DNA of 16,373 bases from an uncultured Clostridia bacterium (GTDB lineage: Bacteria; Bacillota; Clostridia; Lachnospirales; Lachnospiraceae), in assembly GCA_945622055.1 (NCBI GenBank), contig CALZBV010000028.1, positions 1 through 16,373 on the forward strand, written 5' to 3'. The notes beneath the pieces were generated by a model, which had not been told where the DNA came from, did no database searches, and saw only the letters and a program-made list of their open reading frames with translations. This document shows positions 5,909 to 12,603 of this stretch, one piece after another; within the stretch, counting starts at the first letter, position 1; every line of letters starts with the position of its first letter. A program made the translations under genes and the position numbers.

Positions 5909-7534
5909 ATGAAAAAGAAAATAAAACCATTCCTTTTTGGCCTTGTACTTATCTCTTTGATGATGATGGGCTGCAAAGGCGAAAAGAAGCCTGTAACCAC
6001 TCCCTCTGATGTGACAGATCTGTCCGGTAACAGTTCCGAATCGGCAGAACCGTCAGAACCGTCAGGACCAGACAACCGCACCGAATCCGATTCTCAGGCA
6101 AAGCTGGATGAAAACGGAAACCAGACGGATAGTGAAACAATTGATCTGGACAAAGCCGTTTCCAAAGAATATGTAGAGCAGAACGTATCCTATTCTGCAA
6201 TGATGCGTATTACCATCAATCCGTACCTTCTGCTCTATCTTGATCAGGATGGTATTGTATTGGCCTATCATTACGAAAACAAGGACGCAGCAGATGCCTA
6301 TAAGGATGTTTCCTTCACCGGAAATAATGTGAAGGACGCGATAAAGAAGGTTACCAATACCGCTCTGAAAACCGATTATCTGAAGCCGGAGGCCGACATG
6401 ATTATTGAAGTGGCAGAGGTAAAGGACACGGCATTTCAGGTAAATGAGACTCTGTATATTGCCGAAGTAACTGCAAACAAAACTCTGCGTGAGCACCACC
6501 GAAAGGCAGAAGTCGCAGTCGCAATGCCTCCTGAGGTAGAGAAGATTGCAGAAGAACAGGGCGAATTTGTATTAGAGAATCTTTCCGAACCGCAGGATCT
6601 TACATATCTGACCGATATGCTGGACTACTCTGCCACCATGAAAATCGGCGATGACAATCCGGTTGTTCTTTTCCTTGACGACGCAGGAACGGTAATGGCC
6701 TACGGATTTGAAAATCAGGATACCGAAGCACCTCAGGAATTATCCTCTCCTGTGGGACAAAGTGTTTCCGATGCTGCCAAAGCGATTACCCAAAACCTCA
6801 TTGAAACAAACAATGTCACTGATGAGACCGTTCTGAAGGTAGAAGTTTCAGAAGCACTTGACGACTACTTCCGTACCGATGATTTTTTTAACGACACACA
6901 GAATACGGTTCAGAATGTGCTGGATGAAAATGATGTTGCCGCAACGGTTGAAGTCGAACTGACCGCAGAGCCGCCAAAGGAAGAAGAAGCGTTCCCGGCT
7001 CCGGGCGAAAATCCGGCAGATGAGAAGCTTCCGGATGATGAATGTGAAACCTGTCACGGAACCCACACCGTACATTGCCCTTATTGCGCTGACCTTGGCT
7101 ATATCAACTGCGATACCTGCGGCAACACAGGCACAACACTCTGCCCGGATTGTTCCGGAAGCAAGACAATCGCATGCGACTTATGCAATGGCTCCGGATA
7201 TGATCCGGCTCCATGCCCGTATTGTCGCGGAACCGGTAACTGTCCGACCTGTGGCGGCAGCGGAGTGGAAACAATGGAAGATGGCAATGAGGGGCCATGC
7301 CACCATTGCGACGGCAACGGTCATTGCTCCAACTGGTATGTAGACCACACTGATGTCTGCTACGGACACGGACCGTGCCCAAGATGTGAGATGAAGCGTT
7401 ACAATAACTGCCACAGATGTCAGGGAACAGGAACCGAACAATGCAATGAGTGTGGCGGAGACGGTGGACGGACATGTCCGGACTGCAATGGTACAAAGCT
7501 TCTTCCGTGTCCGGATTGTACCGGGAACAGCTAA
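5909..7534 (+). CDS. Lipoprotein with two RsgI-like domains and a DnaJ-type CxxC array
   Basis: Predicted surface lipoprotein of 541 residues. A basic N-terminus and hydrophobic stretch end in MMGC, so C22 is the likely lipidation site. Residues 28-80 form a Ser/Glu-rich linker. Two homologous domains follow (about 88-205 and 232-352), with the pattern Y-SA-M-I--NP---LYLD-DG-VLAY--EN-D, resembling the middle domain of RsgI-type anti-sigma factors. Residues 379-537 hold 13 CxxC motifs (CETC, CPYC, CDTC and so on), many in CxxCxGxG form with an 11-residue period, like the zinc-binding region of DnaJ. I start at 5909, with AAAGGAGG 5 nt upstream; upstream in-frame Met codons lie in the promoter and terminator. 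No J-domain is present. Function unknown; metal binding, thiol chemistry or envelope protein quality control are guesses. Confidence 0.85.
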   Translation: MKKKIKPFLFGLVLISLMMMGCKGEKKPVTTPSDVTDLSGNSSESAEPSEPSGPDNRTESDSQAKLDENGNQTDSETIDLDKAVSKEYVEQNVSYSAMMRITINPYLLLYLDQDGIVLAYHYENKDAADAYKDVSFTGNNVKDAIKKVTNTALKTDYLKPEADMIIEVAEVKDTAFQVNETLYIAEVTANKTLREHHRKAEVAVAMPPEVEKIAEEQGEFVLENLSEPQDLTYLTDMLDYSATMKIGDDNPVVLFLDDAGTVMAYGFENQDTEAPQELSSPVGQSVSDAAKAITQNLIETNNVTDETVLKVEVSEALDDYFRTDDFFNDTQNTVQNVLDENDVAATVEVELTAEPPKEEEAFPAPGENPADEKLPDDECETCHGTHTVHCPYCADLGYINCDTCGNTGTTLCPDCSGSKTIACDLCNGSGYDPAPCPYCRGTGNCPTCGGSGVETMEDGNEGPCHHCDGNGHCSNWYVDHTDVCYGHGPCPRCEMKRYNNCHRCQGTGTEQCNECGGDGGRTCPDCNGTKLLPCPDCTGNS

Positions 7535-7576
7535 CAGATATTTATCAAATATTTTTACAGAAATCCATGCTGATTA

Positions 7577-7605
7577 TTGACACAAAGCCCAAAAACAAAT
7601 ATAAT
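7577..7605 (+). promoter_or_regulatory. Perfect consensus SigA promoter for the fucose-isomerase-like gene
   Basis: TTGACA (7577-7582) and TATAAT (7600-7605) with exactly 17 bp between them. Transcription should start near 7612, giving a leader of about 77 nt. It contains a small hairpin, GTTACCT (7628-7634) with AGGTAAC (7637-7643). Confidence 0.92.
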
Positions 7606-7688
7606 TAAAGACAGGTGTAGCCTAACCGTTACCTAAAGGTAACTGCTTAGTTACAATACTAACTCATTCAAAGAAAGGAAGAAAAAAA

Positions 7689-9167
7689 ATGAACAATATG
7701 CCAAAGGTAAAAATCGGTATTGTTGCTGTTAGCCGTGACTGCTTCCCGGAGAGCCTGTCCGTTAACAGAAGAAAAGCTCTTGTAGCTGCTTACGCTGCAA
7801 AGTATGGTATGGACGACATCTATGAATGCCCGATCTGTATCGTAGAGAGTGAGCTTCACATGTTACAGGCTGTCGAGGATTTAAAGAAGGCCGGCTGTAA
7901 CGCACTTTGCGTTTACTTAGGAAACTTCGGTCCGGAGATTGCTGAGACGCTTCTTGTTAAGCATTTCGATGGTCCGGCTATGATTTGTGCTGCAGCAGAG
8001 GAGTCCCAGAACGACCTTATGGATGGCCGTGGCGACGCTTACTGTGGCGTACTTAATGCAAGCTACAACTTAAAGCTTCGTAACTTAAAGGCATACATTC
8101 CAGAGTACCCGGTTGGTACTGCTGAAGAGTGTGCAGACATGATTAAGGAATTCGTTCCGATTGCAAAGGCTATCGTAGGTCTTCGCAACTTAAAGATCAT
8201 TTCCTTCGGTCCGAGACCGCTCAACTTCCTTGCTTGTAACGCTCCGATTAAGCAGCTTTACAACCTTGGTGTTGAAATCGAGGAGAACTCCGAGCTTGAC
8301 CTGTTCGAAGCTTTCAACAAGCACGAGGGAGACTCCCGTATTCCGGAAGTTGTTGCAGATATGGAGAAGGAGCTTGGCGCAGGAAACAAGCGTCCGGAGG
8401 TTCTTCAAAGACTCGCTCAGTACGAGCTTACCTTACTTGACTGGGTTGAGGCTCACAAGGGAAGCCGCGAGTATGTTGCTATCGCAGGTAAGTGCTGGCC
8501 GGCATTCCAGACTCAGTTCAAGTTCGTTCCTTGCTATGTAAACAGCCGTCTTACCGCAAAGGGTATTCCGGTATCCTGTGAGGTAGATATCTATGGTGCA
8601 CTTTCCGAGTTCATCGGTACTGTTGTCAGTGATGACATCGTTACCCTTCTTGATATCAACAACTCCGTTCCGGCTGACATGTACAAGGAAGCAATCGAGG
8701 GCAAGTTCCCGTACACCCACAAGGATACCTTCATGGGCTTCCACTGTGGTAACACCGCTTCCACTAAGCTTGCATTCTGCGAGATGAAGTACCAGAAGAT
8801 CATGGCAAGAGCACTTCCGATTGAGTGCACCAACGGTACCCTCGAGGGAGATATCGCTCCGGGCAAGATTACGTTCTTCCGTCTTCAGTCCACTGCTGAT
8901 GCACAGATTCGTGCATACATTGCAGAGGGTGAAGTTCTTGACGTTCGTACCAAGTCCTTCGGTGCTATCGGCGTATTCGCTATTCCGGAGATGGGACGTT
9001 TCTACCGTCACGTATTAATCGAGAGAAACTACCCGCACCACGGTGCAGTAGCATTCGGTCACTTCGGAAAGGCTCTCTTCGAGGTATTCAAGTATCTCGG
9101 TGTTGAAGAGGTTAAGTTCAACCAGCCGAAGGGTATGTTATATCCGACCGAGAATCCGTTCGCATAA
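7689..9167 (+). CDS. L-fucose/L-arabinose isomerase family protein
   Basis: Cytoplasmic metal-dependent aldose-ketose isomerase of the FucI/AraA-like superfamily (COG2407 type), 492 residues and apparently full length. E298 in SCEVDIYG and D322 in LLDINN have the same 24-residue spacing as the metal-binding Glu and Asp of E. coli FucI, and H450/H451 (NYPHHGAV) could supply the His ligand. Other family-like stretches are KCWPAFQ (268-274) and FHCGNTA (351-357). The ATG at 7689 follows GAAAGGAAG (7673-7681). A perfect promoter and strongly biased codon choice imply high expression. Natural substrate is uncertain: L-fucose, D-arabinose, L-arabinose or a modified hexose. No fuculokinase or aldolase gene is adjacent. 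Confidence 0.85.
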   Translation: MNNMPKVKIGIVAVSRDCFPESLSVNRRKALVAAYAAKYGMDDIYECPICIVESELHMLQAVEDLKKAGCNALCVYLGNFGPEIAETLLVKHFDGPAMICAAAEESQNDLMDGRGDAYCGVLNASYNLKLRNLKAYIPEYPVGTAEECADMIKEFVPIAKAIVGLRNLKIISFGPRPLNFLACNAPIKQLYNLGVEIEENSELDLFEAFNKHEGDSRIPEVVADMEKELGAGNKRPEVLQRLAQYELTLLDWVEAHKGSREYVAIAGKCWPAFQTQFKFVPCYVNSRLTAKGIPVSCEVDIYGALSEFIGTVVSDDIVTLLDINNSVPADMYKEAIEGKFPYTHKDTFMGFHCGNTASTKLAFCEMKYQKIMARALPIECTNGTLEGDIAPGKITFFRLQSTADAQIRAYIAEGEVLDVRTKSFGAIGVFAIPEMGRFYRHVLIERNYPHHGAVAFGHFGKALFEVFKYLGVEEVKFNQPKGMLYPTENPFA

Positions 9168-9272
9168 ACTGCAAGGAATCCGCAAGACTTCTCTCTGTGA
9201 GCTAGTATGAAAACACTTTGTTTTTCGCACAGCCCAGACAGATTGCAAAATGCCGGATTAATATGACAAAAC

Positions 9273-9314
9273 AGAGGGTGTCCCTCCAGCATTCATGGTG
9301 GAAGGACACCCTCT
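9273..9314. terminator. Bidirectional intrinsic terminator between convergent genes
   Basis: A perfect 11-bp stem, AGAGGGTGTCC (9273-9283) with GGACACCCTCT (9304-9314), is extended inward by TCCA/TGGA. TTT follows on the plus strand, and the minus strand has a TTTT run just past the stem (AAAA at 9268-9271 region). It serves the isomerase gene and the convergent Bax-inhibitor-1 gene. Confidence 0.87.
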
Positions 9315-9339
9315 TTCCTTACTTAAATCTTAAAAGCTG

Positions 9340-10089
9340 TTAACGTTTTTTGCCCATAATACGAATCAGTCGCAGGAACAGGTTGATAAAATCAAGATAC
9401 AGCTGCATGCCGGTATACAGAGCAACCCGATTGATTTCATTTTCTCCGCCGACTGCAATCATCTGCTTCATCTTGTACATATCGTATGCGGTAATACCAA
9501 CAAATAAAAGCACAACCACATAGTCCAGCATCAGCTCCAGACCGGAGTTATGTAACAAGAACATATTCAGTAAGCTAACCAGAATCACGCCAAGCAACCC
9601 CATCATACAAACCGAGCCGATTTGCGTCAGATCCTTTTTCGTAAAATAACCATATGCCGCCATGACACCAAATATAACGGCTGCTACCAAAAATGCTTCT
9701 TTGATGGATGCAACGTCATATGCCAGGAATATTACGGACATTGTAATTCCGTTTATAATTGTATAGGACAGATACAAAATCCCTGCAAGAATCAGGTTGT
9801 CTTTTCTAATTGCCCAGGAATTTACCAAAACCACAACAATCTCTGCAATCAGCAAAATCTGAAACACGCCCCTGCTAAACAGTGCTTCTAACATCGAACC
9901 GCTGAAAATGGTCATGTAAGAGGCAATCGTTGTAATTATAAGTCCTACAAACACCACAAGAAATGACCGAACAGCCACCTGTCCCTGTACTCCCTGCAGC
10001 ATCTCCGCAGTATAGCGTGAGACATATGGGGTTTCCATTTCTTCCCATGATGCATCCGTGTTATCCTTCTGATTCCACTCTTCGTTCAT
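9340..10089 (-). CDS. Bax inhibitor-1 (BI-1/YccA/YetJ) family membrane protein
   Basis: Polytopic inner-membrane protein of 249 residues with about seven membrane segments from residue 40 to the end and a charged cytoplasmic N-terminus of about 38 residues. Members such as Bacillus YetJ act as pH-sensitive calcium leak channels. The acidic pair that gates YetJ appears conserved as D203 (ITAYDMYKMKQM) and D233 (LYLDFINLFLRLIRI). The basic C-terminal tail (GKKR) is also family-typical. The ATG at 10089 has a GGAGG site at 10099-10103, just downstream of a tandem 10-bp repeat (10101-10120, CCTGTTATT on the plus strand). Single gene, ending at the shared terminator. Physiological role in Clostridia is unknown. 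Confidence 0.93.
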   Translation of the reverse strand: MNEEWNQKDNTDASWEEMETPYVSRYTAEMLQGVQGQVAVRSFLVVFVGLIITTIASYMTIFSGSMLEALFSRGVFQILLIAEIVVVLVNSWAIRKDNLILAGILYLSYTIINGITMSVIFLAYDVASIKEAFLVAAVIFGVMAAYGYFTKKDLTQIGSVCMMGLLGVILVSLLNMFLLHNSGLELMLDYVVVLLFVGITAYDMYKMKQMIAVGGENEINRVALYTGMQLYLDFINLFLRLIRIMGKKR

Positions 10090-10279
10090 AATTTCACCCT
10101 CCTGTTATTTCCTGTTATTAAAAAATGTGCTGTCATAAAAGATTTTTGTTTCCGGAAAGATTCTTATATGCAATTTATTTCATGCAATTCCCTGCGAACG
10201 CGATTGTATTGCCTACCGATACCGCAGTTGCACAAAGAGAAATATGTATACCTCCGGAAGATGATTCATCATAAGCTAT

Positions 10280-10301
10280 ATTATAAGTATAACATACTTA
10301 T
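10280..10301 (-). promoter_or_regulatory. Palindrome overlapping a possible promoter upstream of the BI-1 gene
   Basis: ATAAGTAT (10283-10290) and ATACTTAT (10294-10301) form a perfect inverted repeat around AAC. It overlaps a minus-strand TATAAT (10280-10285) about 190 nt before the BI-1 start. The matching -35 is poor. It could be a repressor site at a BI-1 promoter or only an A+U hairpin at the 3' end of the sigma operon. The rest of 10090-10343 shows nothing else convincing. Confidence 0.35.
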
Positions 10302-10343
10302 TAAAATATTTCCATAACTTCTGTATTAAGTTTGTTTTCATAA

Positions 10344-10886
10344 TCATTCTTCCATTCTAAGAAGTTCAATTCCTTCTTCATAATATTTTTTTGTATAGTC
10401 CTTTCCTATCCTAAACCTTTTCCCCCGAATCCTTATAAATCCCTCCTCATATATTTTCACCATAATCGTTTCAGCAGAATTATTTAAAACCAACTCGTAC
10501 CCCATAATTTCCTGCCCATTCACAGCTTTAAAATCATCTGTTGGCATAGAAACATAATTCATTCTGTATTCTATTGTCTCTCCAAAATCAAACTTTATAA
10601 AATCATCCACTATCATTTTCCAAAATTCAATCGGAACTTCTACACTTATTTTCTTTCCATCTTTCTCCATAAGATATCCCGAGCGAATCTCTGTTACCCT
10701 TGTATCTAACTTCTCTTTTTTTATTAATCTCCCGAAGGACACTGCATCGAAATCAAACACCTCATGATACCAATCGCTGTTCTTCACAACTAAAATCAAG
10801 GTAAGTACAGAAGACAGTAGAATAAAAGAGATTAATAAAATATATTTTCTTCTCTTTTTTTCACAACTCCACTTTCTCTCTTTCAT
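10344..10886 (-). CDS. Single-pass membrane protein of the second ECF operon, function unknown
   Basis: A 180-residue protein with a very basic N-terminus (about 17 residues, KERKWSCEKKRRKY), one membrane segment (about residues 18-36) and an extracytoplasmic domain of mixed alpha/beta character. The topology is cytoplasm-in, domain-out. I chose the ATG at 10886, which has GGGAGGG at 10891-10897; the longer start at 10907 would place that site inside the coding frame. It begins 21 nt after the preceding gene, so it is the third gene of the sigma operon. It may sense a signal or be the output of the module. I do not recognise a family. Confidence 0.75.
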   Translation of the reverse strand: MKERKWSCEKKRRKYILLISFILLSSVLTLILVVKNSDWYHEVFDFDAVSFGRLIKKEKLDTRVTEIRSGYLMEKDGKKISVEVPIEFWKMIVDDFIKFDFGETIEYRMNYVSMPTDDFKAVNGQEIMGYELVLNNSAETIMVKIYEEGFIRIRGKRFRIGKDYTKKYYEEGIELLRMEE

Positions 10887-10907
10887 ACACCCTCCCTTAA
10901 AGTACAT

Positions 10908-11459
10908 CTACCTGTATGTTCTATCATACACATAATATTTTCCGTTTTTTTCAAACCCTACCGCAACCGCATTCTTTTGGGCCTTTCCTATTATTTTGTA
11001 TACATGAACCTCAGTTTCATGCAATATTTCCATATCAAAATACAACAACACTCCTGCTCGTACATATTCTGTTCCCACTACCGAATACGTCCCCAGAAAC
11101 TGACCCAATTTTTTCTCATCACAATCTTCATTAAGCGCCTCATAGACAACTCCGTCCATACACAACTTCGGATATCTCTTATACAACGGTAATTCTTTCC
11201 ATACCTGCGGTTTTCTCCCCACTTGTATTTGGTCTTGAGGCTGGAAAATACTTGAAACTTTTACAACCTTATACCTCAATTCTCCGTGAAAGAATAGTAC
11301 CTCATTTCCCACAAACGCTACAAATAATACCGCCACAAGGGCTATTACTATTTTACAAATCCGGCTTCTGGATTGTACCATCCCAACATCCCCTGCCGCC
11401 TCTTCTATATACGAATCATTCACATCATTGACCGCCAAAAACAAGTCAAGCCCTTTCAT
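10908..11459 (-). CDS. Anti-sigma-like membrane protein of the second ECF operon
   Basis: A 183-residue protein with a short cytoplasmic N-terminus, one membrane segment (about residues 36-55) and an extracytoplasmic domain of about 125 residues containing a Cys pair (about 97 and 110) that might form a disulfide. The N-terminal stretch LFLAVNDVNDSYIEEA resembles the short sigma-contacting segment seen in many Clostridia proteins encoded next to ECF sigma factors. The start codon overlaps the sigma stop as ATGA, which indicates coupled synthesis. Presumed role: hold the sigma factor at the membrane. This rests on context and topology, not on a recognised anti-sigma fold. Confidence 0.72.
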   Translation of the reverse strand: MKGLDLFLAVNDVNDSYIEEAAGDVGMVQSRSRICKIVIALVAVLFVAFVGNEVLFFHGELRYKVVKVSSIFQPQDQIQVGRKPQVWKELPLYKRYPKLCMDGVVYEALNEDCDEKKLGQFLGTYSVVGTEYVRAGVLLYFDMEILHETEVHVYKIIGKAQKNAVAVGFEKNGKYYVYDRTYR

Positions 11460-12028
11460 AAAATAATATCCTGCCTTTCCAAATGCTGTTTCAACTTCCT
11501 TCTTAACATATATAAATGATTTGTTATATACTTCTCTTTTCTCCCTGTTTGCCTTGCTATTTCATTCACAGAATAGGAATACCAGTATCGTTTCATAAAA
11601 ATATTACACTGTTCCTTCGGAATCATCTGCAAAAATGAATTCAAGCTTTCACGCAACCTCTCGATATCCGGCGCTTCATCCCTTCTTCCATCAGGAATGC
11701 ATTCTTCCAGTTCCTCATATGGCATTATTATAATACCTCCACCTCTTTTCTTCGCAAGATTTCCCCGCAATTTTCCAATCGCAAGATTTCTGACTATCTT
11801 ACCTAAATATGCTTTTAAATTTGTCGGACGTAAAGGCGGAATACTTTTCCACGTATGTAAATAAGTGTCATTCTCACATTCCTCTGCATCCTGAGAATTG
11901 TGTAGAACATTATTGGCAACCGTTCGTAAAAAAGAAGCATACTTCTTCTTTGTCTCACTGAGCGCGAGCTCCGACCTGTTCCAAAAAAGCTCAATAATCG
12001 ATTCATCGTCCACAACCATGATGCGCAT
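11456..12028 (-). CDS. RNA polymerase sigma-70 family (ECF-like) sigma factor
   Basis: A 190-residue sigma factor. Region 2 spans about residues 25-90 (SQDAEECENDTYLHTWKSIP, then LKAYLGKIVRNLAIGKLR). Region 4 spans about 125-185 (LQMIPKEQCNIFMKRYWYSYSVNEIARQTG, then KYITNHLYMLRRKLKQHL, the helix-turn-helix). It belongs to a different lineage from the sigma factor at 695-1171, with the DAEECENDTYL variant common in Clostridia. The start is uncertain: ATG 12028 lies very close to GGGAG, while the next ATG at 12019 lies about 12 nt from it. It heads an operon with two membrane-protein genes. An extended -10 promoter is proposed at 12117-12125. Confidence 0.9.
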   Translation of the reverse strand: MRIMVVDDESIIELFWNRSELALSETKKKYASFLRTVANNVLHNSQDAEECENDTYLHTWKSIPPLRPTNLKAYLGKIVRNLAIGKLRGNLAKKRGGGIIIMPYEELEECIPDGRRDEAPDIERLRESLNSFLQMIPKEQCNIFMKRYWYSYSVNEIARQTGRKEKYITNHLYMLRRKLKQHLERQDIIL

Positions 12029-12070
12029 TCTCTCCCTTCATCCTAAAAGACGCCAAAAAAATGAAAATAT

Positions 12071-12175
12071 CTAATTACCCGAATAAATAATTTGTTGTCC
12101 ATTTGTCGGGCAACTCATTATAGCATAAACTTCGTTCATGCTCTCCAACCCCGCTGCCATATCCTCCGGTGTAAA
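12071..12175 (-). pseudogene. Possible C-terminal gene remnant upstream of the second sigma operon
   Basis: A minus-strand frame of 35 sense codons, closed by a stop at 12071-12073, reads NFTPEDMAAGLESMNEVYAI and onward to a natural-looking end. No usable start exists: the internal ATG at 12160 has GGAGG only 2 nt away, and a stop lies just upstream of the frame. It may be the tail of a decayed gene, or chance. The extended -10 proposed for the sigma operon falls inside it. Confidence 0.27.
12117..12125 (-). promoter_or_regulatory. Extended -10 promoter candidate for the second sigma operon
   Basis: Minus-strand TATAAT (12117-12122) is preceded by TGC, an extended -10, about 90 nt before the sigma start. 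No good -35 lies at 16-18 bp (TTGGAG occurs at 20 bp). Confidence 0.45.
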
Positions 12176-12221
12176 ATTGCATCAGGAAAACACAGTAAAA
12201 TCAATGATTTGACATATAGCT

Positions 12222-12248
12222 AAAACAGCCACCATAAAATGGCAGCTG
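12222..12248 (-). terminator. Intrinsic terminator of the fic/small-ORF transcript
   Basis: On the minus strand CAGCTGCCAT, loop TTT, ATGGTGGCTG, then TTTT. The 10-bp stem includes two G-U pairs that are mismatches on the plus strand, so the terminator is directional. It lies about 170 nt after the small ORF stop; the 3' UTR so defined contains the phased repeats. Confidence 0.65.
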
Positions 12249-12310
12249 AATGTCTTTAACATATTTACAATATTGGAAGATTATTTTGTGTTGTTTGAAG
12301 TTAATTAGAG

Positions 12311-12378
12311 TTCAACTTCAGTATCGCTTCAATAACTACTTCAAAGTCATTTCAATATAAATTTCAAAGTCATTTCAA
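12311..12378. repeat. Helically phased TTCAA repeat array
   Basis: TTCAA (one copy TTCAG) begins at 12311, 12317, 12328, 12340, 12351, 12363 and 12374. The last six are spaced 11, 12, 11, 12 and 11 bp, about one turn of DNA each. Two copies extend to an identical 16-bp unit, TTCAAAGTCATTTCAA, at 12340-12355 and 12363-12378. Direct repeats on one helix face suit cooperative binding, for example by an OmpR-type regulator. On the minus strand the units read TTGAAATGAC, sharing TTGAAAT with the operator-like sites upstream of the Fic gene. Confidence 0.6.
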
Positions 12379-12417
12379 ACAAAATCGATACTTTTTAAAG
12401 TCTTTTCTCTGCTCCGA

Positions 12418-12597
12418 TTAGATAGAGAACATTTTCACTTCTTCCCGCGTAAGTTCCACAAGCTTCTTTCCGTTTCTTTTTGCATATCTTGACATCTCAA
12501 GCAAATTCACATGACAAGACGGTGCATTTACATGTGGATTCGGCTTTTCATAGTAACCGACAGGAATTTCTACATCTTCTAAGAATTTCGGTTTCAT
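12418..12597 (-). CDS. Small 59-residue protein immediately downstream of the fic gene
   Basis: Starts 6 nt after the Fic stop codon, so the two genes are almost certainly one operon. AAAGGA inside the end of fic (12611-12616) is 13 nt from the ATG, a weak site that suggests translation coupled to fic. The protein begins MKPKFLEDVEIPVGYYEKPN and ends in a basic, helical segment (SRYAKRNGKKLVELTREEVKMF). It has one Cys and no membrane segment or obvious metal site. It does not carry the S-xxx-E-G/N inhibitory motif of stand-alone Fic antitoxins, and the Fic protein here already has its own. It could be an accessory regulator, target adaptor or antitoxin-like partner. I do not recognise the family by name. 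Confidence 0.68.
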   Translation of the reverse strand: MKPKFLEDVEIPVGYYEKPNPHVNAPSCHVNLLEMSRYAKRNGKKLVELTREEVKMFSI

Positions 12598-12603
12598 TCT
12601 ATT

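Noticed and set aside
7538..7556. Possible terminator after the lipoprotein gene (ATATTT/AAATAT then TTTT)
   Set aside because: The stem is six A-U pairs only, too weak to call with confidence.
8433..9011. 192-codon minus-strand open frame inside the isomerase gene
   Set aside because: Antisense shadow produced by the strong codon bias of the isomerase gene; no start signals.
10170..10265. Short Cys-containing peptide frames upstream of BI-1 on the minus strand, near a GGAGG
   Set aside because: No ATG, GTG or properly spaced TTG start; only rare starts would work.
12209..12238. Plus-strand TTGACA with a CATAAA at 18 bp
   Set aside because: The -10 is poor, it overlaps the minus-strand terminator, and no plus-strand gene follows.
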